Source: Syntrophotalea carbinolica DSM 2380 (GTDB taxonomy: Bacteria; Desulfobacterota; Desulfuromonadia; Desulfuromonadales; Syntrophotaleaceae). From it: a stretch of 64,000 nt of DNA. The notes beneath the pieces are model-generated. The model searched no databases. It had not been told where the DNA came from and worked only from the letters and a program-made list of their open reading frames with translations. A program made the translations under genes and the position numbers. Where the stretch lies: positions 2,604,001-2,668,000 of the forward strand of contig NC_007498.2 in NCBI RefSeq assembly GCF_000012885.1, read 5' to 3'. Of this stretch, positions 9,158 to 19,968 are shown one piece after another (the first letter of the stretch is position 1; the number at the start of each line of letters is the position of its first letter).

Positions 9158-9193
9158 GTTGTCTTGACAACCTGTCAACCTGACCTCTAAAAT
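9158..9193 (+). promoter_or_regulatory. Promoter with three overlapping palindromes, probable GntR operator
   Basis: TTGACA (9164-9169), an 18-bp spacer and TAAAAT (9188-9193) form a near-consensus promoter. Three perfect inverted repeats overlap it: GTTGTC-TT-GACAAC (9158-9171), TTGACA-ACC-TGTCAA (9164-9178) and GTCA-ACC-TGAC (9174-9184). This is a natural operator for the GntR regulator encoded 30 bp downstream; autoregulation is inferred. Confidence 0.7.
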
Positions 9194-9222
9194 ATCCGGC
9201 ATAAAAGGGAGGCTCAAAGACC

Positions 9223-9946
9223 ATGCTCAATCCCGATTCCCCCATTCCGCTGTACCACCAACTGGCCGAACGGCTCGGCGAACAGATCCGCAACGGCGAA
9301 CTGGCGCCGGGCCAGCGTATCCCTTCGGAGCCGCAATTGGTGGCTCAATACGGCATCGGGCGCCCTACGGTGCGTCAGGCGCTCGACTCCCTGGTGCGGC
9401 AGGGGCTGCTGTGCCGGCGGCGCGGTTCGGGGACCTACGTCAGCGAACCGGCACGGGAAATCGACCTTTTCTCCCTCGACGGCACTGCGGCGGCATTTCA
9501 TAAAAAAGGCCTGGCGGCACAGACCCGCATCCGCGAAGCGATCCGCTTGCAACCGATCGAAGATACGCCTGACAACCCCTTCAGCGGCCGAACGGCTTAC
9601 TATTTTTCGCGCCTGACCTGTCTCGACAACGCCCCCGTATTGCTCGAAGATCTCTATCTGCATCCGCAGATGTTCGCGGGGATCGAAGACCTGGACCTGG
9701 CCGGCCGTTCCCTGTCCGGCATCGCCGCGGAGCATTTCATGCTGCGCCCGCAGGGGGGCAAGCAGAGCTTCCGCATCGGTTACCCCGACGCGGCGCGGGC
9801 CCGCTGCCTCGACGTCACCACCACCACGCCACTATTGCAGGTCGAACGGCGCCTCGATTTCGCCGCCGGCCGTGACGGATTTTTCTCGCGGCTGTTCTGC
9901 CGCACCGATCATATCGTCTTCTCACAACACATGGGAGCATCCGACC

Positions 9947-9954
<8 letters not shown>
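9223..9954 (+). CDS. GntR-family transcriptional regulator with UTRA ligand domain (HutC type)
   Basis: The 243-residue regulator carries an N-terminal winged helix (about 5-72; RIPSEPQLVAQYGIGRPTVRQ is the recognition region) and a C-terminal UTRA effector domain (about 90-235, with ARCLDVTTTTPLLQVERR near its end). It starts 30 bp after a promoter covered by palindromes, and its last eight bases overlap the start of trpB. It is therefore probably the local regulator of the trpBA pair. Its ligand is unknown; tryptophan, indole or a related compound would fit the operon. Confidence 0.9.
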
Positions 9955-11165
<1,211 letters not shown>

Positions 11166-11173
<8 letters not shown>

Positions 11174-11927
11174 GACGACCATCCGCAACAAACTGGCGCA
11201 AAAGGATATCCTGCTGATGACCCATATCGTCATCGGCTACCCGGATCTGGACACCTCTTTCGAAGTGGTCCGCACCATGGTGGAGGCCGGGGTCGACCTG
11301 ATGGAATTGCAGATCCCCTTTTCCGAGCCGATGGCCGACGGACCGGTAATCCTCAAGGCCAACCAGGACGCCCTGGCCACCGGCATCACCGTCGATGAGT
11401 GCTTCGATTTCGCGGAAAAGGTCGCCGCAGCCTACGACATCCCGTTTCTGTTCATGACCTATTACAACATCCTGTTCAAATACGGGGTCGAAGCGTTTGC
11501 CGAACGCATGGCCAAATGCGGATTGTGCGGAGCTATCGTGCCCGACCTGCCGCCGGAAGAGGCCGACGACTATTTGGCGGCCATGAACAAACACGGCATG
11601 GCGCCGATCTTCATCTACGCCCCCAATACCACCGAAGCCCGCATGCAGCGCATCGCCGAACACGGCAAAGGTTTCATCTATTGCATGGCGCGCAAGGGGG
11701 TCACGGGGCTGCAGACCGATTTTTCCGGACAGCTCGGCGATCATCTGGACCATTGCCGCGCTTCGACGCAGCTGCCGCTGGCCCTCGGGTTCGGCGTCAA
11801 GGATCGCGCCGATGTGGAGTTTATCAAAGGCAAAGCCGATATCGCCGTGGTCGGCTCCCAGGCTATCCGGGTGTTGGATGAAGGAGGCGTGCCGGCGGTG
11901 GAAGCATTTATCCGCAGTCTACGTTAA
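11166..11927 (+). CDS. trpA: Tryptophan synthase alpha chain, divergent
   Basis: The 253-residue TIM-barrel enzyme cleaves indole-3-glycerol phosphate. Both catalytic acids are kept: the Glu of MELQIPFSEP and the Asp of MADGP. The usual FSDP reads FSEP here, and the loop after IYCMAR is KGVTGLQTD. The ATG overlaps the end of trpB by eight bases, indicating translational coupling and a heteromeric complex. No trpE, trpD, trpC or trpF lies nearby, unlike a complete trp operon. Confidence 0.93.
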
Positions 11928-11938
11928 ATGGCGGCAAC

Positions 11939-11959
11939 GGGGCGGTTATGGACCGCCCC
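11939..11959 (+). terminator. GC-rich hairpin after trpA
   Basis: Perfect eight-base arms (11939-11946 and 11952-11959) 12 bp past the trpA stop. There is no T-run after it, so it may be a processing or weak termination site. Confidence 0.4.
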
Positions 11960-12150
11960 GCGGTAAAAAAGCGGCCCCCTCAGGATTTTTCCGGTTTATG
12001 TTGCATTTGAACGCCGATCATGTTTATTATTGTTCAAAGCTGTTGCTTTGCTTTCAACTCGATCAGGAAAATCCCGGGCCGCCACCCTTTTCAAACCGTC
12101 CGCTATCCGCTGCGGCCCCGGGACCTGTGCATAAAAAAGGAAAAATACGC

Positions 12151-12768
12151 ATGGTCAAGGGACTTATCTTCGATTGCGATGGCGTGCTGTTCGACAGCCT
12201 GCAGGCCAATGTGGCGTTTTACAGCGCCGCACTGGAGCAACTGGGCATGCCGCCCATCGCCCATGACGACCGGGAAAAAATCTATCTCTGCCACACGGTC
12301 ACCACGCCGGAGTTGTTCGAAGCGATCCTCGGGCCGGAGCGGCTCGATGAGGCGCTGCGCGTTTCACGCAGCATCGACTACACCCGGTTCATTCCCCTGA
12401 TGGTTCCCGAACCGGGCATCCTCGACGCCCTCGCGCGGCTGTCGTCATGCATGCCGCTGGCAGTCGCCACCAACCGCGGCGGCAGCATGCGCGACATCAC
12501 CCGCCATTTCGAACTCGACCGCTATTTCAAGACCATCCTCACCTGCAAGGATGTGGAGCGCGGCAAACCCCACCCCGACATGCTGCTGTTGGCCTCCAGA
12601 CAACTGGGCGTCGCCCCGGAGGAATTGCTGTTCGTGGGGGATATGGATGTGGACCGCGAAGCGGCGCGGCGCGCCAATATCCGTTTCGTCGGTTACCGCG
12701 GCAATTTTGCCGACGCCATCAATATCGACAGCCATGAGCAACTGTTCGATCTGGTAGAACAGCTGTAA
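12151..12768 (+). CDS. HAD-superfamily phosphatase (phosphoglycolate phosphatase-like)
   Basis: The 205-residue HAD subfamily I hydrolase has motif I FDCDGVLFDS, motif II VATNRGGS, a lysine in RGKPHPDM and motif IV FVGDMDVD. The small helical cap lies between motifs I and II (about residues 18-85). The substrate cannot be read from sequence. It sits 223 bp after trpA with a hairpin between them, so it is probably a separate unit. The ATG at 12151 follows AAGGA; the upstream open frame is not coding. Confidence 0.85.
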   Translation: MVKGLIFDCDGVLFDSLQANVAFYSAALEQLGMPPIAHDDREKIYLCHTVTTPELFEAILGPERLDEALRVSRSIDYTRFIPLMVPEPGILDALARLSSCMPLAVATNRGGSMRDITRHFELDRYFKTILTCKDVERGKPHPDMLLLASRQLGVAPEELLFVGDMDVDREAARRANIRFVGYRGNFADAINIDSHEQLFDLVEQL

Positions 12769-12827
12769 GTACCGGCACCCCGGTTTCCATCGAGCCGGGG
12801 CTCCGATAAAAAATGCTCATTTGCGCA

Positions 12828-12857
12828 TTGACATAACCCACCGCCTCATCCTATCTT
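12828..12857 (+). promoter_or_regulatory. Promoter of the RND efflux operon
   Basis: TTGACA (12828-12833), an 18-bp spacer and TATCTT (12852-12857), about 110 bp before the membrane-fusion gene. Confidence 0.55.
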
Positions 12858-12966
12858 CCTGGTCTAAGGCCGGCCGTGAACCATCCGGCGATTTACGTCC
12901 GGCAATCCATGCCATCGTTACCACGTTTTACATACCCTCTGTTCACCTCCAGCCTCCGCAGGTGCT

Positions 12967-14097
12967 ATGAAAAAGCGTATTTTTTTTGCCATCGCCATTC
13001 TCATCCTGCTGGCCGGCGCACTGACCGGCATTAAAGTTCTGCAGATCCGCCGCCTGGTGCAGCAGGGCGCCGCATACACCCCACCGCCGACCAAGGTTAC
13101 GGCGGCGACCGCGCAGAAGGCGACATGGGAGACGCTCCTCAACGCCGTCGGAACCCTCGAAGCCATGCAGGGGGTAACCGTCGCCGCGGAACTGCCGGGC
13201 AAAGTCACCCGCCTCGCCTTCCAATCCGGAGACGCCATTCAGCGGGGCGACCTTTTGGTGAGGTTGGATACCTCCTCGGAACAAGCCCAGTTGCCGGGCG
13301 CCGAAGCGGAGGTCACCCTGGCGCGACTCAATCTGCAGCGTTCTGACCGATTGCTGGCCGAACACATCATATCGCCGGCCGAACACGACCAGGCGGTAGC
13401 CGACTACCGCAGCGCCCGGGCGGCGGCCGACGCCATCCGCGCCACCATCGGCAAAAAAACCGTCCGCGCGCCCTTCGCCGGCCGTCTCGGCATCCGTCAG
13501 GTCGACCTCGGCCAAATGCTGAGCGACGGACAGGCCATCGTTACCCTGCAACAACTCGACCCCATACATGTCAATTTTCTGTTGCCCCAACAGCAACTTG
13601 CCGGCCTGCACGCCGGGCTGCCGGTACGGGTAACGGCGGATACGCTCCCCGACCAAACCCTCGAAGGGACCATCAACGCCATCAATCCCGAGGTCGACAG
13701 CGCCACCCGCAATGTACGCATCCAGGCGATTCTGAAAAACCCCGGAGAACAACTGCGCCCCGGCATGTTCGTCAATGTCGCGGTCGTCTTGCCCACAAAG
13801 GAACCGGTGCTGACCATCCCGGCGACGGCGATCCTCTACGCCCCGTACAGCGATTCGGTATTCGTCATCGAGGATCAGAAAGATGAACAAAGCGGCGAAA
13901 TACAGAAAATCATCCGCCAGCAGTTGGTACGTCTCGGCACCCGCAAAGGCGATTTCGTCGCGGTAACATCCGGACTGGAAGAAGGGCAAGCCGTCGTGAC
14001 TACCGGGGTATTCAAATTGCGCAACGGTCAATCGGTCATCGTGGACAACAGCCTCTCCCCGCAGTTTAAAACCGCACCCACACCGGAAAACAATTAA
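12967..14097 (+). CDS. RND efflux membrane fusion protein
   Basis: The 376-residue periplasmic adaptor is anchored by an N-terminal membrane helix (residues 5-25). It has the order expected for HlyD/MexA-type adaptors: barrel-sandwich half (VAAELPGKVTRLAFQSGDAIQRGD), alpha hairpin (about 105-150), second lipoyl half (VRAPFAGRLGIRQVDLGQ) and beta-barrel (IHVNFLLPQQQ). It is the first gene of a two-gene operon with the permease. No local repressor is seen. Confidence 0.93.
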   Translation: MKKRIFFAIAILILLAGALTGIKVLQIRRLVQQGAAYTPPPTKVTAATAQKATWETLLNAVGTLEAMQGVTVAAELPGKVTRLAFQSGDAIQRGDLLVRLDTSSEQAQLPGAEAEVTLARLNLQRSDRLLAEHIISPAEHDQAVADYRSARAAADAIRATIGKKTVRAPFAGRLGIRQVDLGQMLSDGQAIVTLQQLDPIHVNFLLPQQQLAGLHAGLPVRVTADTLPDQTLEGTINAINPEVDSATRNVRIQAILKNPGEQLRPGMFVNVAVVLPTKEPVLTIPATAILYAPYSDSVFVIEDQKDEQSGEIQKIIRQQLVRLGTRKGDFVAVTSGLEEGQAVVTTGVFKLRNGQSVIVDNSLSPQFKTAPTPENN

Positions 14098-14130
14098 GAA
14101 ATCCCTGTTTACCGCCGAGTTGAGGGTATC

Positions 14131-17100
14131 ATGAAATTTACCGACATCTTTATCCGCCGTCCGGTACTGGCCCTGGTGGTCAGCCTCCTCATCACCATAG
14201 CCGGCCTGCAGGCCATCCGCACCCTCAACGTACGCCAGTATCCCCGCAGCGAAAACGCCGCCATCACGGTGACCACCGTCTATGTCGGAGCCAGCGCCGA
14301 TCTGGTGCGGGGCTTTATCACCACCCCCCTGGAGCGGGCCATCGCCGCCGCCGACGGCATCGATTACATCGAGTCCCAGAGCGCCAAGGGAACCTCGACC
14401 ATCAAGGTACGGCTAAAACTCAACTACGATTCGACCAAAGCCCTGGCCGAGATCAGCTCCAAGGTCGACCAGGTCCGCAACGACCTGCCGCCGGAAGCCG
14501 AGGTGCCGATCCTCAATATCGAATCGGCCGACAGCGAATTCGCCTCGGCCTACCTGAGTTTTTCCTCCGATGTGCTGCTGCAGAACGAGATCACCGACTA
14601 CCTGATGCGTGTGGTGCAACCGCGGCTGTCGGCGGTCGAAGGGGTGCAACGGGCCGAAATCCTCGGCGCCCGCACCTTCGCCATGCGCATCTGGCTCAAA
14701 CCCGACCGCATGGCGGCCTTTCATATCACGCCGATGCAGGTCCGCGAGGCGCTGGCCGCCAACAACTACCTGTCGGCCGTGGGGCAGACCAAGGGGGCAC
14801 TGATCCAGGTCAACCTGACCGCCGATACCAATCTGCAGACCGTCGAAGAATTCCGTCATCTGGTCATACACCAGCAAGACGATGCCATCGTGCGTCTGGC
14901 CGATATCGCCGATGTGGTGCTGGGGGCCGAGGATTACGACACGGAAGTGCGGTTCTCGGGGCAAACCGCCGTTTTTATGGGGATCTGGGCCCTGCCCAAC
15001 GCCAACTCTCTCGACGTCATCCGTCGCATACGCGTCGAAATGGAAAGCATCCGCAAGGATCTGCCGACGGGACTGGAGGGACGGCTCGCTTACGACGCCA
15101 CCGATTACATCAACAACGCCATCCACGAAGTCATTGAAACCCTTGGCGATACCCTGATCATCGTTATCCTCGTAATTTTCCTGTTCCTGGGATCCATGAG
15201 GTCGGTGCTGGTACCGGTCGTCGCCATCCCCCTGTCGCTGATCGGCGCGGTCTTTTTGATGCAAAGCTTCGGCTTTACCGTCAACCTCCTCACCCTGCTC
15301 GCCATCGTTCTGTCGGTGGGGCTGGTGGTGGACGATGCCATCGTCGTGGTCGAAAACGTCGAACGGCACCTGCGGGAGGGGCAATCGCCGATGCAGGCGG
15401 CGATCCTCGGCGCCAGGGAACTGGTCGGACCGATCATCGCCATGACCATTACCCTGGCGGCGGTCTATGCCCCCATCGGCCTGCAGGGCGGATTGACCGG
15501 CGCCCTGTTCCGCGAATTCGCCTTTACCCTGGCCGGAGCTGTCACCATCTCCGGTGTCGTGGCCCTGACCCTGTCGCCGATGATGTCCGCCCAGCTGCTG
15601 CGCCCCGACATCGAGGAACACGGCCTCGCGGCCCGCATCGCCCGCACCTTCGAGCGCCTGCGTAACGGCTACGCCCGCCTCCTCGACGCCACCCTGGCCA
15701 TGCGTCCGGCGGTCTATACGGTGTGGATCGTGGTGGGGCTGTTGAGCATCCCCATGTACATGATGTCGCCGGTGGAGTTGGCGCCGACCGAAGATCAGGG
15801 GGTCATTTTCGGCATCCTCGACGCGCCCGCCAACGCCACCCTCGACCAGACCAGCCGCTATGCGGCGGCGGCCAACGACGTCTTTTTCAGTGCGCCGGAG
15901 ACCGAATTCACCTTCCAGATCACCAACCCCTCCGCCGGCTTCGGCGGCATGGTGACCAAACCGTGGCAGCAACGGCAGCGCACGGTGTTTCAGATCCTTC
16001 CGGAAATCCACCAAAAACTGCAAGATATCCCCGGCATCCGCATGTTCCCCGTCACGCCGCCGGCCCTGCCCGGAGGCGGGCAGTTCCCTGTGGAGTTCGT
16101 CATCGCCTCCACCGCCGACACCGAGCGGATCCTCGAGTTCACCCAACAGTTGCAACTCAAGGCGATACAGAGCGGCATGTTTGCCTTTCCGCCCCTCATC
16201 GACGTCAAGATCGACAAACCGGAAACCGAATTCATCATCGATCGCGACAAGGTGGCGATGCTCGGCCTCGACCTGTCCCAGGTGGGCGCCGATCTCGGCG
16301 CCATGGTCGGCGGCAATTTCGTCAACCGCTTCGATATCTCGGGACGCAGCTACAAGGTCATCCCGCAAATCGAGCGCAGCGGACGCCTTACTCCCGAGCA
16401 ATTGCAGAATATCTACGTAACAGGTCCCGACGGCCAGCTGGTCCCCTTAAGCACCGTTGCGAGCCTGCGCGACAGCACGGTACCCCGCTCCCTGAACCGG
16501 TTTCAGCAACTCAACGCGGTCAAACTCAGCGGCGTCTCCGTACGCCCCCTGGACGAAGCGCTGACCTTCCTCGAAACCGAGGCGGCCAAAATCCTGCCGG
16601 ACGGCTACTCGATCGATTACACAGGCGAATCGCGCCAGCTTCGAACCGAAGGCAACCGGTTTCTACCCGCATTCAGCCTGGCAGTCATCCTCATCTTCCT
16701 GGTGCTCGCGGCCCAGTTCAACAGCTTCCGCGACCCCTTCGTCATCCTGTTCGGATCGGTGCCGCTGGCCATGTTCGGCGCCATGATCTTCACCTTTTTG
16801 AAAATGCCCGATCCGAACGTCCCTTTCTGGACCAACGGCTGGACCACCACTCTCAACATCTACTCCCAGGTCGGGCTGGTTACCCTGGTCGGCCTGGTAG
16901 CCAAAAACGGCATCCTCATCGTCGAATTCGCCAATCAGCTGCAACTGCAGGGACACAGCAAACTCGAAGCGGTACGTGGAGCCTCTCTTACCCGTCTGCG
17001 GCCGATCCTGATGACGTCCGTTGCCACCATCGCCGGCCATTTCCCCCTGACCCTGGTCACCGGCGCCGGCGCCGCCGCCCGTAACTCCATCGGCCTGGTA

Positions 17101-17223
17101 CTGGTGGGAGGCATGTTCGTCGGCACGATTTTCACCCTGTTCATCGTTCCGTCCATTTACATGCTGGTAGCCCGCGACCATGCCAGGGATATCAAGCGCC
17201 GCGAAGCGATGGCGAAAGTATAA
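14131..17223 (+). CDS. RND multidrug efflux permease (HAE1 family)
   Basis: The 1030-residue inner-membrane proton/drug antiporter has the usual duplicated layout: one membrane helix, a large periplasmic loop (about 30-335), a block of helices, a second loop (about 555-865) and a final helix block. The proton-relay acids sit in VGLVVDDAIVVVENV, and a second-half LVTLVGLVAKNGILIVEF motif is present. It starts 33 bp after the adaptor gene. No TolC-type outer-membrane gene is in the operon, so one must be recruited from elsewhere. The substrate is unknown. Confidence 0.95.
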   Translation: MKFTDIFIRRPVLALVVSLLITIAGLQAIRTLNVRQYPRSENAAITVTTVYVGASADLVRGFITTPLERAIAAADGIDYIESQSAKGTSTIKVRLKLNYDSTKALAEISSKVDQVRNDLPPEAEVPILNIESADSEFASAYLSFSSDVLLQNEITDYLMRVVQPRLSAVEGVQRAEILGARTFAMRIWLKPDRMAAFHITPMQVREALAANNYLSAVGQTKGALIQVNLTADTNLQTVEEFRHLVIHQQDDAIVRLADIADVVLGAEDYDTEVRFSGQTAVFMGIWALPNANSLDVIRRIRVEMESIRKDLPTGLEGRLAYDATDYINNAIHEVIETLGDTLIIVILVIFLFLGSMRSVLVPVVAIPLSLIGAVFLMQSFGFTVNLLTLLAIVLSVGLVVDDAIVVVENVERHLREGQSPMQAAILGARELVGPIIAMTITLAAVYAPIGLQGGLTGALFREFAFTLAGAVTISGVVALTLSPMMSAQLLRPDIEEHGLAARIARTFERLRNGYARLLDATLAMRPAVYTVWIVVGLLSIPMYMMSPVELAPTEDQGVIFGILDAPANATLDQTSRYAAAANDVFFSAPETEFTFQITNPSAGFGGMVTKPWQQRQRTVFQILPEIHQKLQDIPGIRMFPVTPPALPGGGQFPVEFVIASTADTERILEFTQQLQLKAIQSGMFAFPPLIDVKIDKPETEFIIDRDKVAMLGLDLSQVGADLGAMVGGNFVNRFDISGRSYKVIPQIERSGRLTPEQLQNIYVTGPDGQLVPLSTVASLRDSTVPRSLNRFQQLNAVKLSGVSVRPLDEALTFLETEAAKILPDGYSIDYTGESRQLRTEGNRFLPAFSLAVILIFLVLAAQFNSFRDPFVILFGSVPLAMFGAMIFTFLKMPDPNVPFWTNGWTTTLNIYSQVGLVTLVGLVAKNGILIVEFANQLQLQGHSKLEAVRGASLTRLRPILMTSVATIAGHFPLTLVTGAGAAARNSIGLVLVGGMFVGTIFTLFIVPSIYMLVARDHARDIKRREAMAKV

Positions 17224-17341
17224 ACTTCTTTACACCTATACCGGATCTTGCCATAATTTTCGTTAAACTTTACCAACGACACTTTTCTTCCGGCCGGAGA
17301 TTCTATGGATTATCGTCGGGAAATATGATACGGAGCACGCT

Positions 17342-18496
17342 TTGATAAAATGTCCAAAATGTGGCTTTGAACAGGAAGATTCCGATACCTGTTTGGCATG
17401 CGGGATCATTTTTAGAAAATACACCGAACACCAAAAACACCTTGAAGAAGCGCCCCTAGAACCCTTACCACAGGTTCGGCAAAGGAAAGGAGGCAGTTGG
17501 CTCATCGTCATCCTTGCCATTATCGTCGGGCTATGGGGCGGCAAGTTTTTATGGGGAGCCAAACAACCCGGACCGGAAGGAGACTCATCCCCGGCCATGG
17601 CCGACGATGGAGCGCCTCCACCCGCAGCCGATAACATAACCATTCCCGTAAACGTAGTGGATAACGACCCCCTATCTTCGCCCCCTGCCGCTACCGCTAC
17701 ACACCAATCCCGCGGTAATCCCATCGAAATGGCCAGAAACGCCACGGTTCTGATTCAAACCCCCTGGGGAAGCGGTGCCGGTTTTTTCGTCGATGATCGT
17801 GGACATGTCCTAACCAATCGCCACGTGGTGGAATATAACCGGGAAAACATCAACAAGCTCCGGGAACGCCTGGAACAGCTATACAACGCCCTGGTTCAAG
17901 AAAAAAAGTATTTGTCCTCGGTCGAGGACCGTATCGCTGGCCTCCCTCCGGGGGGCACCAAAGAACAGATGAAAGAGCAATTAACCTACCGCCGTTCGGA
18001 GTATGACAAATACAAAAAGTTGTACGATGATCTGGAGGCCCAAAAACGCAAAATCGAATACTATACCCCTCTGTCGGATGTACGGATCACCACCATCGAT
18101 GGCCAGGTCAGGGGCATTTCCGATATCCGCATAAGCGATGATTTCGACCTGGCATTAATTTCTATCAAAGGCAGCCCAAACGGTCCATGGACCTATTTAC
18201 AACCGCGATTTTCGGCATTACGTCAGGGAGACAAGGTTTATACGGTAGGAAATCCTTCCGGTTTTCAGCATACGGTCACATCTGGCATTGTTTCCGGATA
18301 TCGCACATACGGATCGAGCACCATGATCCAGACCGATGCTCCTATTAACCCTGGAAACAGTGGGGGGCCCCTGATTGATAGCGACGGCAGGGTCATCGGC
18401 GTCAACACCATGATCCTAAAAAATACCCAGGGAATCGGGTTCGCTATTGCTATTCAACATGTATGGGATGAATACTCTTCAAACATTTCCGATTAA
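17342..18496 (+). CDS. Membrane-anchored trypsin-like serine protease with N-terminal zinc ribbon
   Basis: The 384-residue protein starts with a CPKC...CLAC zinc ribbon (residues 4-20), then a membrane helix (52-70), a proline-rich linker and a trypsin-fold domain (about 130-384). The catalytic triad is visible: H161 in TNRHVV, D269 in DFDLAL and S340 in GNSGGP. A charged segment at about 165-240 looks like a coiled coil inserted right after the histidine. The start is TTG at 17342, placed by the zinc ribbon beginning at residue 2 and GGAG upstream; no ATG is suitable. There is no PDZ domain, unlike DegP. Confidence 0.85.
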   Translation: MIKCPKCGFEQEDSDTCLACGIIFRKYTEHQKHLEEAPLEPLPQVRQRKGGSWLIVILAIIVGLWGGKFLWGAKQPGPEGDSSPAMADDGAPPPAADNITIPVNVVDNDPLSSPPAATATHQSRGNPIEMARNATVLIQTPWGSGAGFFVDDRGHVLTNRHVVEYNRENINKLRERLEQLYNALVQEKKYLSSVEDRIAGLPPGGTKEQMKEQLTYRRSEYDKYKKLYDDLEAQKRKIEYYTPLSDVRITTIDGQVRGISDIRISDDFDLALISIKGSPNGPWTYLQPRFSALRQGDKVYTVGNPSGFQHTVTSGIVSGYRTYGSSTMIQTDAPINPGNSGGPLIDSDGRVIGVNTMILKNTQGIGFAIAIQHVWDEYSSNISD

Positions 18497-18512
18497 AACC
18501 GAGGCGTTTCGT

Positions 18513-19280
18513 TTAACCGCTACATTCTCTGACCACTTCTCGCAGGTGGCCCCAATAGGCGTTTTCGTTAACCTCGCGAATATTATTGTGATAACCCCGT
18601 TCAAAAACCACAAGCCGCTTCGCACCACCGGCCAGGGCATAAAGCGATTCGCCATGGGAAACCGATATCAACTCATCATTACGGGTATGCATGATTACGG
18701 TGCGTCCGGAGAATCCCGCAAGATTTCCCCGTTGATCAAATACCCTCTCCACAGCGTTCCGCAACGCCTCCGGAGAGATATTCATTTGTTTCGGACGCAC
18801 CCGTTCCATTATCAATTCGAGGGGATCGGCGATGCCACTCTCGACCACCAATCCTGCCGCGCGGGGGTAAAGTGCGGCGGCATGAACGGCATACAGAGAC
18901 CCAAGGGCACGACCGAAAAAGATCACCCGGTCGGCGGACACTCCGGTAGCCTCGACAATAGCGGGAAAGTCCTTCAACATATCAGCCAAAAGAGGCCGCC
19001 CCTCCGCCATACCGTAACCGCGATATTCCGCGAGCAGCAGGTTGATTTTTAAATCGGCCACTTGCCCGGAAAAGTCGTCGCGATATTCCCTGACTGTTTC
19101 GCCGTTGCCATGAAATCGAAACATGGTCATCCCCTCCGGGAAAAAGTTACCGTACCAGCACCCCAGGCGGCCGGCGGCTCCTTTCACGTAAAATGGATCG
19201 AGAAACGGGTCGGGCCAGGGATAAAAAAGCCGTGCGGAAATTGCATCGTGATCAAGAATAAACGGGCCGCTCATCGTCAT
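18513..19280 (-). CDS. Alpha/beta-hydrolase-fold protein lacking the nucleophile serine
   Basis: The roughly 255-residue protein has the alpha/beta-hydrolase core: FRFHGNGETV oxyanion region, YRGYGMAEG, the nucleophile elbow, MHTRNDELISV with the acid, and a late histidine in RGYHNN. The elbow reads GRALGS; relatives have G-X-S-X-G (GRSLGS), so alanine (codon GCC) replaces the nucleophile. Catalysis of the usual kind is therefore unlikely. The start is uncertain: ATG at 19280 or 19274; GAGAAG at the right distance favours the latter. The frame opens further upstream without a ribosome site. It converges on the protease gene. Confidence 0.75.
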   Translation of the reverse strand: MTMSGPFILDHDAISARLFYPWPDPFLDPFYVKGAAGRLGCWYGNFFPEGMTMFRFHGNGETVREYRDDFSGQVADLKINLLLAEYRGYGMAEGRPLLADMLKDFPAIVEATGVSADRVIFFGRALGSLYAVHAAALYPRAAGLVVESGIADPLELIMERVRPKQMNISPEALRNAVERVFDQRGNLAGFSGRTVIMHTRNDELISVSHGESLYALAGGAKRLVVFERGYHNNIREVNENAYWGHLREVVRECSG

Positions 19281-19442
19281 CTTCTCTGCAGGAACAAAAC
19301 GCTCGATTACGATCAAAAATCGGTATAGGCTGCAATATCCCCGGCCGATTCTCCAAAAAAAATCCGCTTGGCAAGCATGCTTAATTGCCCGGCGGATCCT
19401 CTCTCTCTTTTTTGTTCGGACACCGTCAAACCGGCGGATCAT

Positions 19443-19727
19443 CCTTAATGGGGTATCGGCTCACGGGATTCGCAGATCTGGGGCAACCAAGAATTTTTCT
19501 GGCCATTCATATCGACATAAAACCGATCGGTGGTACAGAAAAACACACGGCCAAGTTCATGGTTAATGGCGTTTTTAAGATATACCTCAGGACACTTGTC
19601 AACGTTATGGCAACATTTTTATTAATCGGATTATCTCATAATCATCCCCTTTTTGAAATGAGGGGGGTACCATCTCTTTATGGTCACCTTTTAAAGTCAG
19701 ACCCACTTTGGTTTTGAGTAGAATTTA
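19443..19727. other. Intergenic DNA with decayed sequence
   Basis: No credible complete gene. AT-rich patches around 19600-19660 precede the glycosyltransferase remnant, which suggests a deletion scar. Confidence 0.4.
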
Positions 19728-19913
19728 GTGAAATCATCTCTGTACTCACCAAAAGGATTTGTTGAACAAGCTGTGATGCTAGCACGAACTCCGAAGTTAC
19801 GCCACCAGCTTTCCCAAACGCAGCAGATCCCGCGTTCGCCAATGGACGAAGCTCAACACCTCGAAACAATCTTTTCGACTCTGGCAGCAGAACCTACGTT
19901 GTCGGCTTGTTAA
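19728..19913 (+). pseudogene. C-terminal remnant of a GT41/OGT-like TPR glycosyltransferase
   Basis: This 61-codon frame reads like the tail of SPINDLY/OGT-type glycosyltransferases. Those end with a Y-V-x-x-A-V-x-L-A segment, an L-R-x-x-L pattern and S-P-L-M/F-D-x-x-x-F. Here one sees GFVEQAVMLARTPKLRHQL, then SPMDEAQHLETIF. The catalytic region and TPR repeats are absent upstream, and there is no ribosome site. I read it as a relic left by deletion. Recognition is by pattern only. Confidence 0.5.
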
Positions 19914-19968
19914 AACGTTCCGCCCGATGCTTAACAAGCTCCCTGGTTGCGCTAGCGACATGTTGCGA

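Noticed and set aside
8951-9190. 79-codon frame upstream of the GntR gene
   Set aside because: It overlaps the promoter and palindromes and has no ribosome site and no resemblance to known proteins.
14413-16401. 662-codon open frame antisense to the RND permease
   Set aside because: Shadow of a clear RND permease; composition is dominated by D, G, H and R, with no domain.
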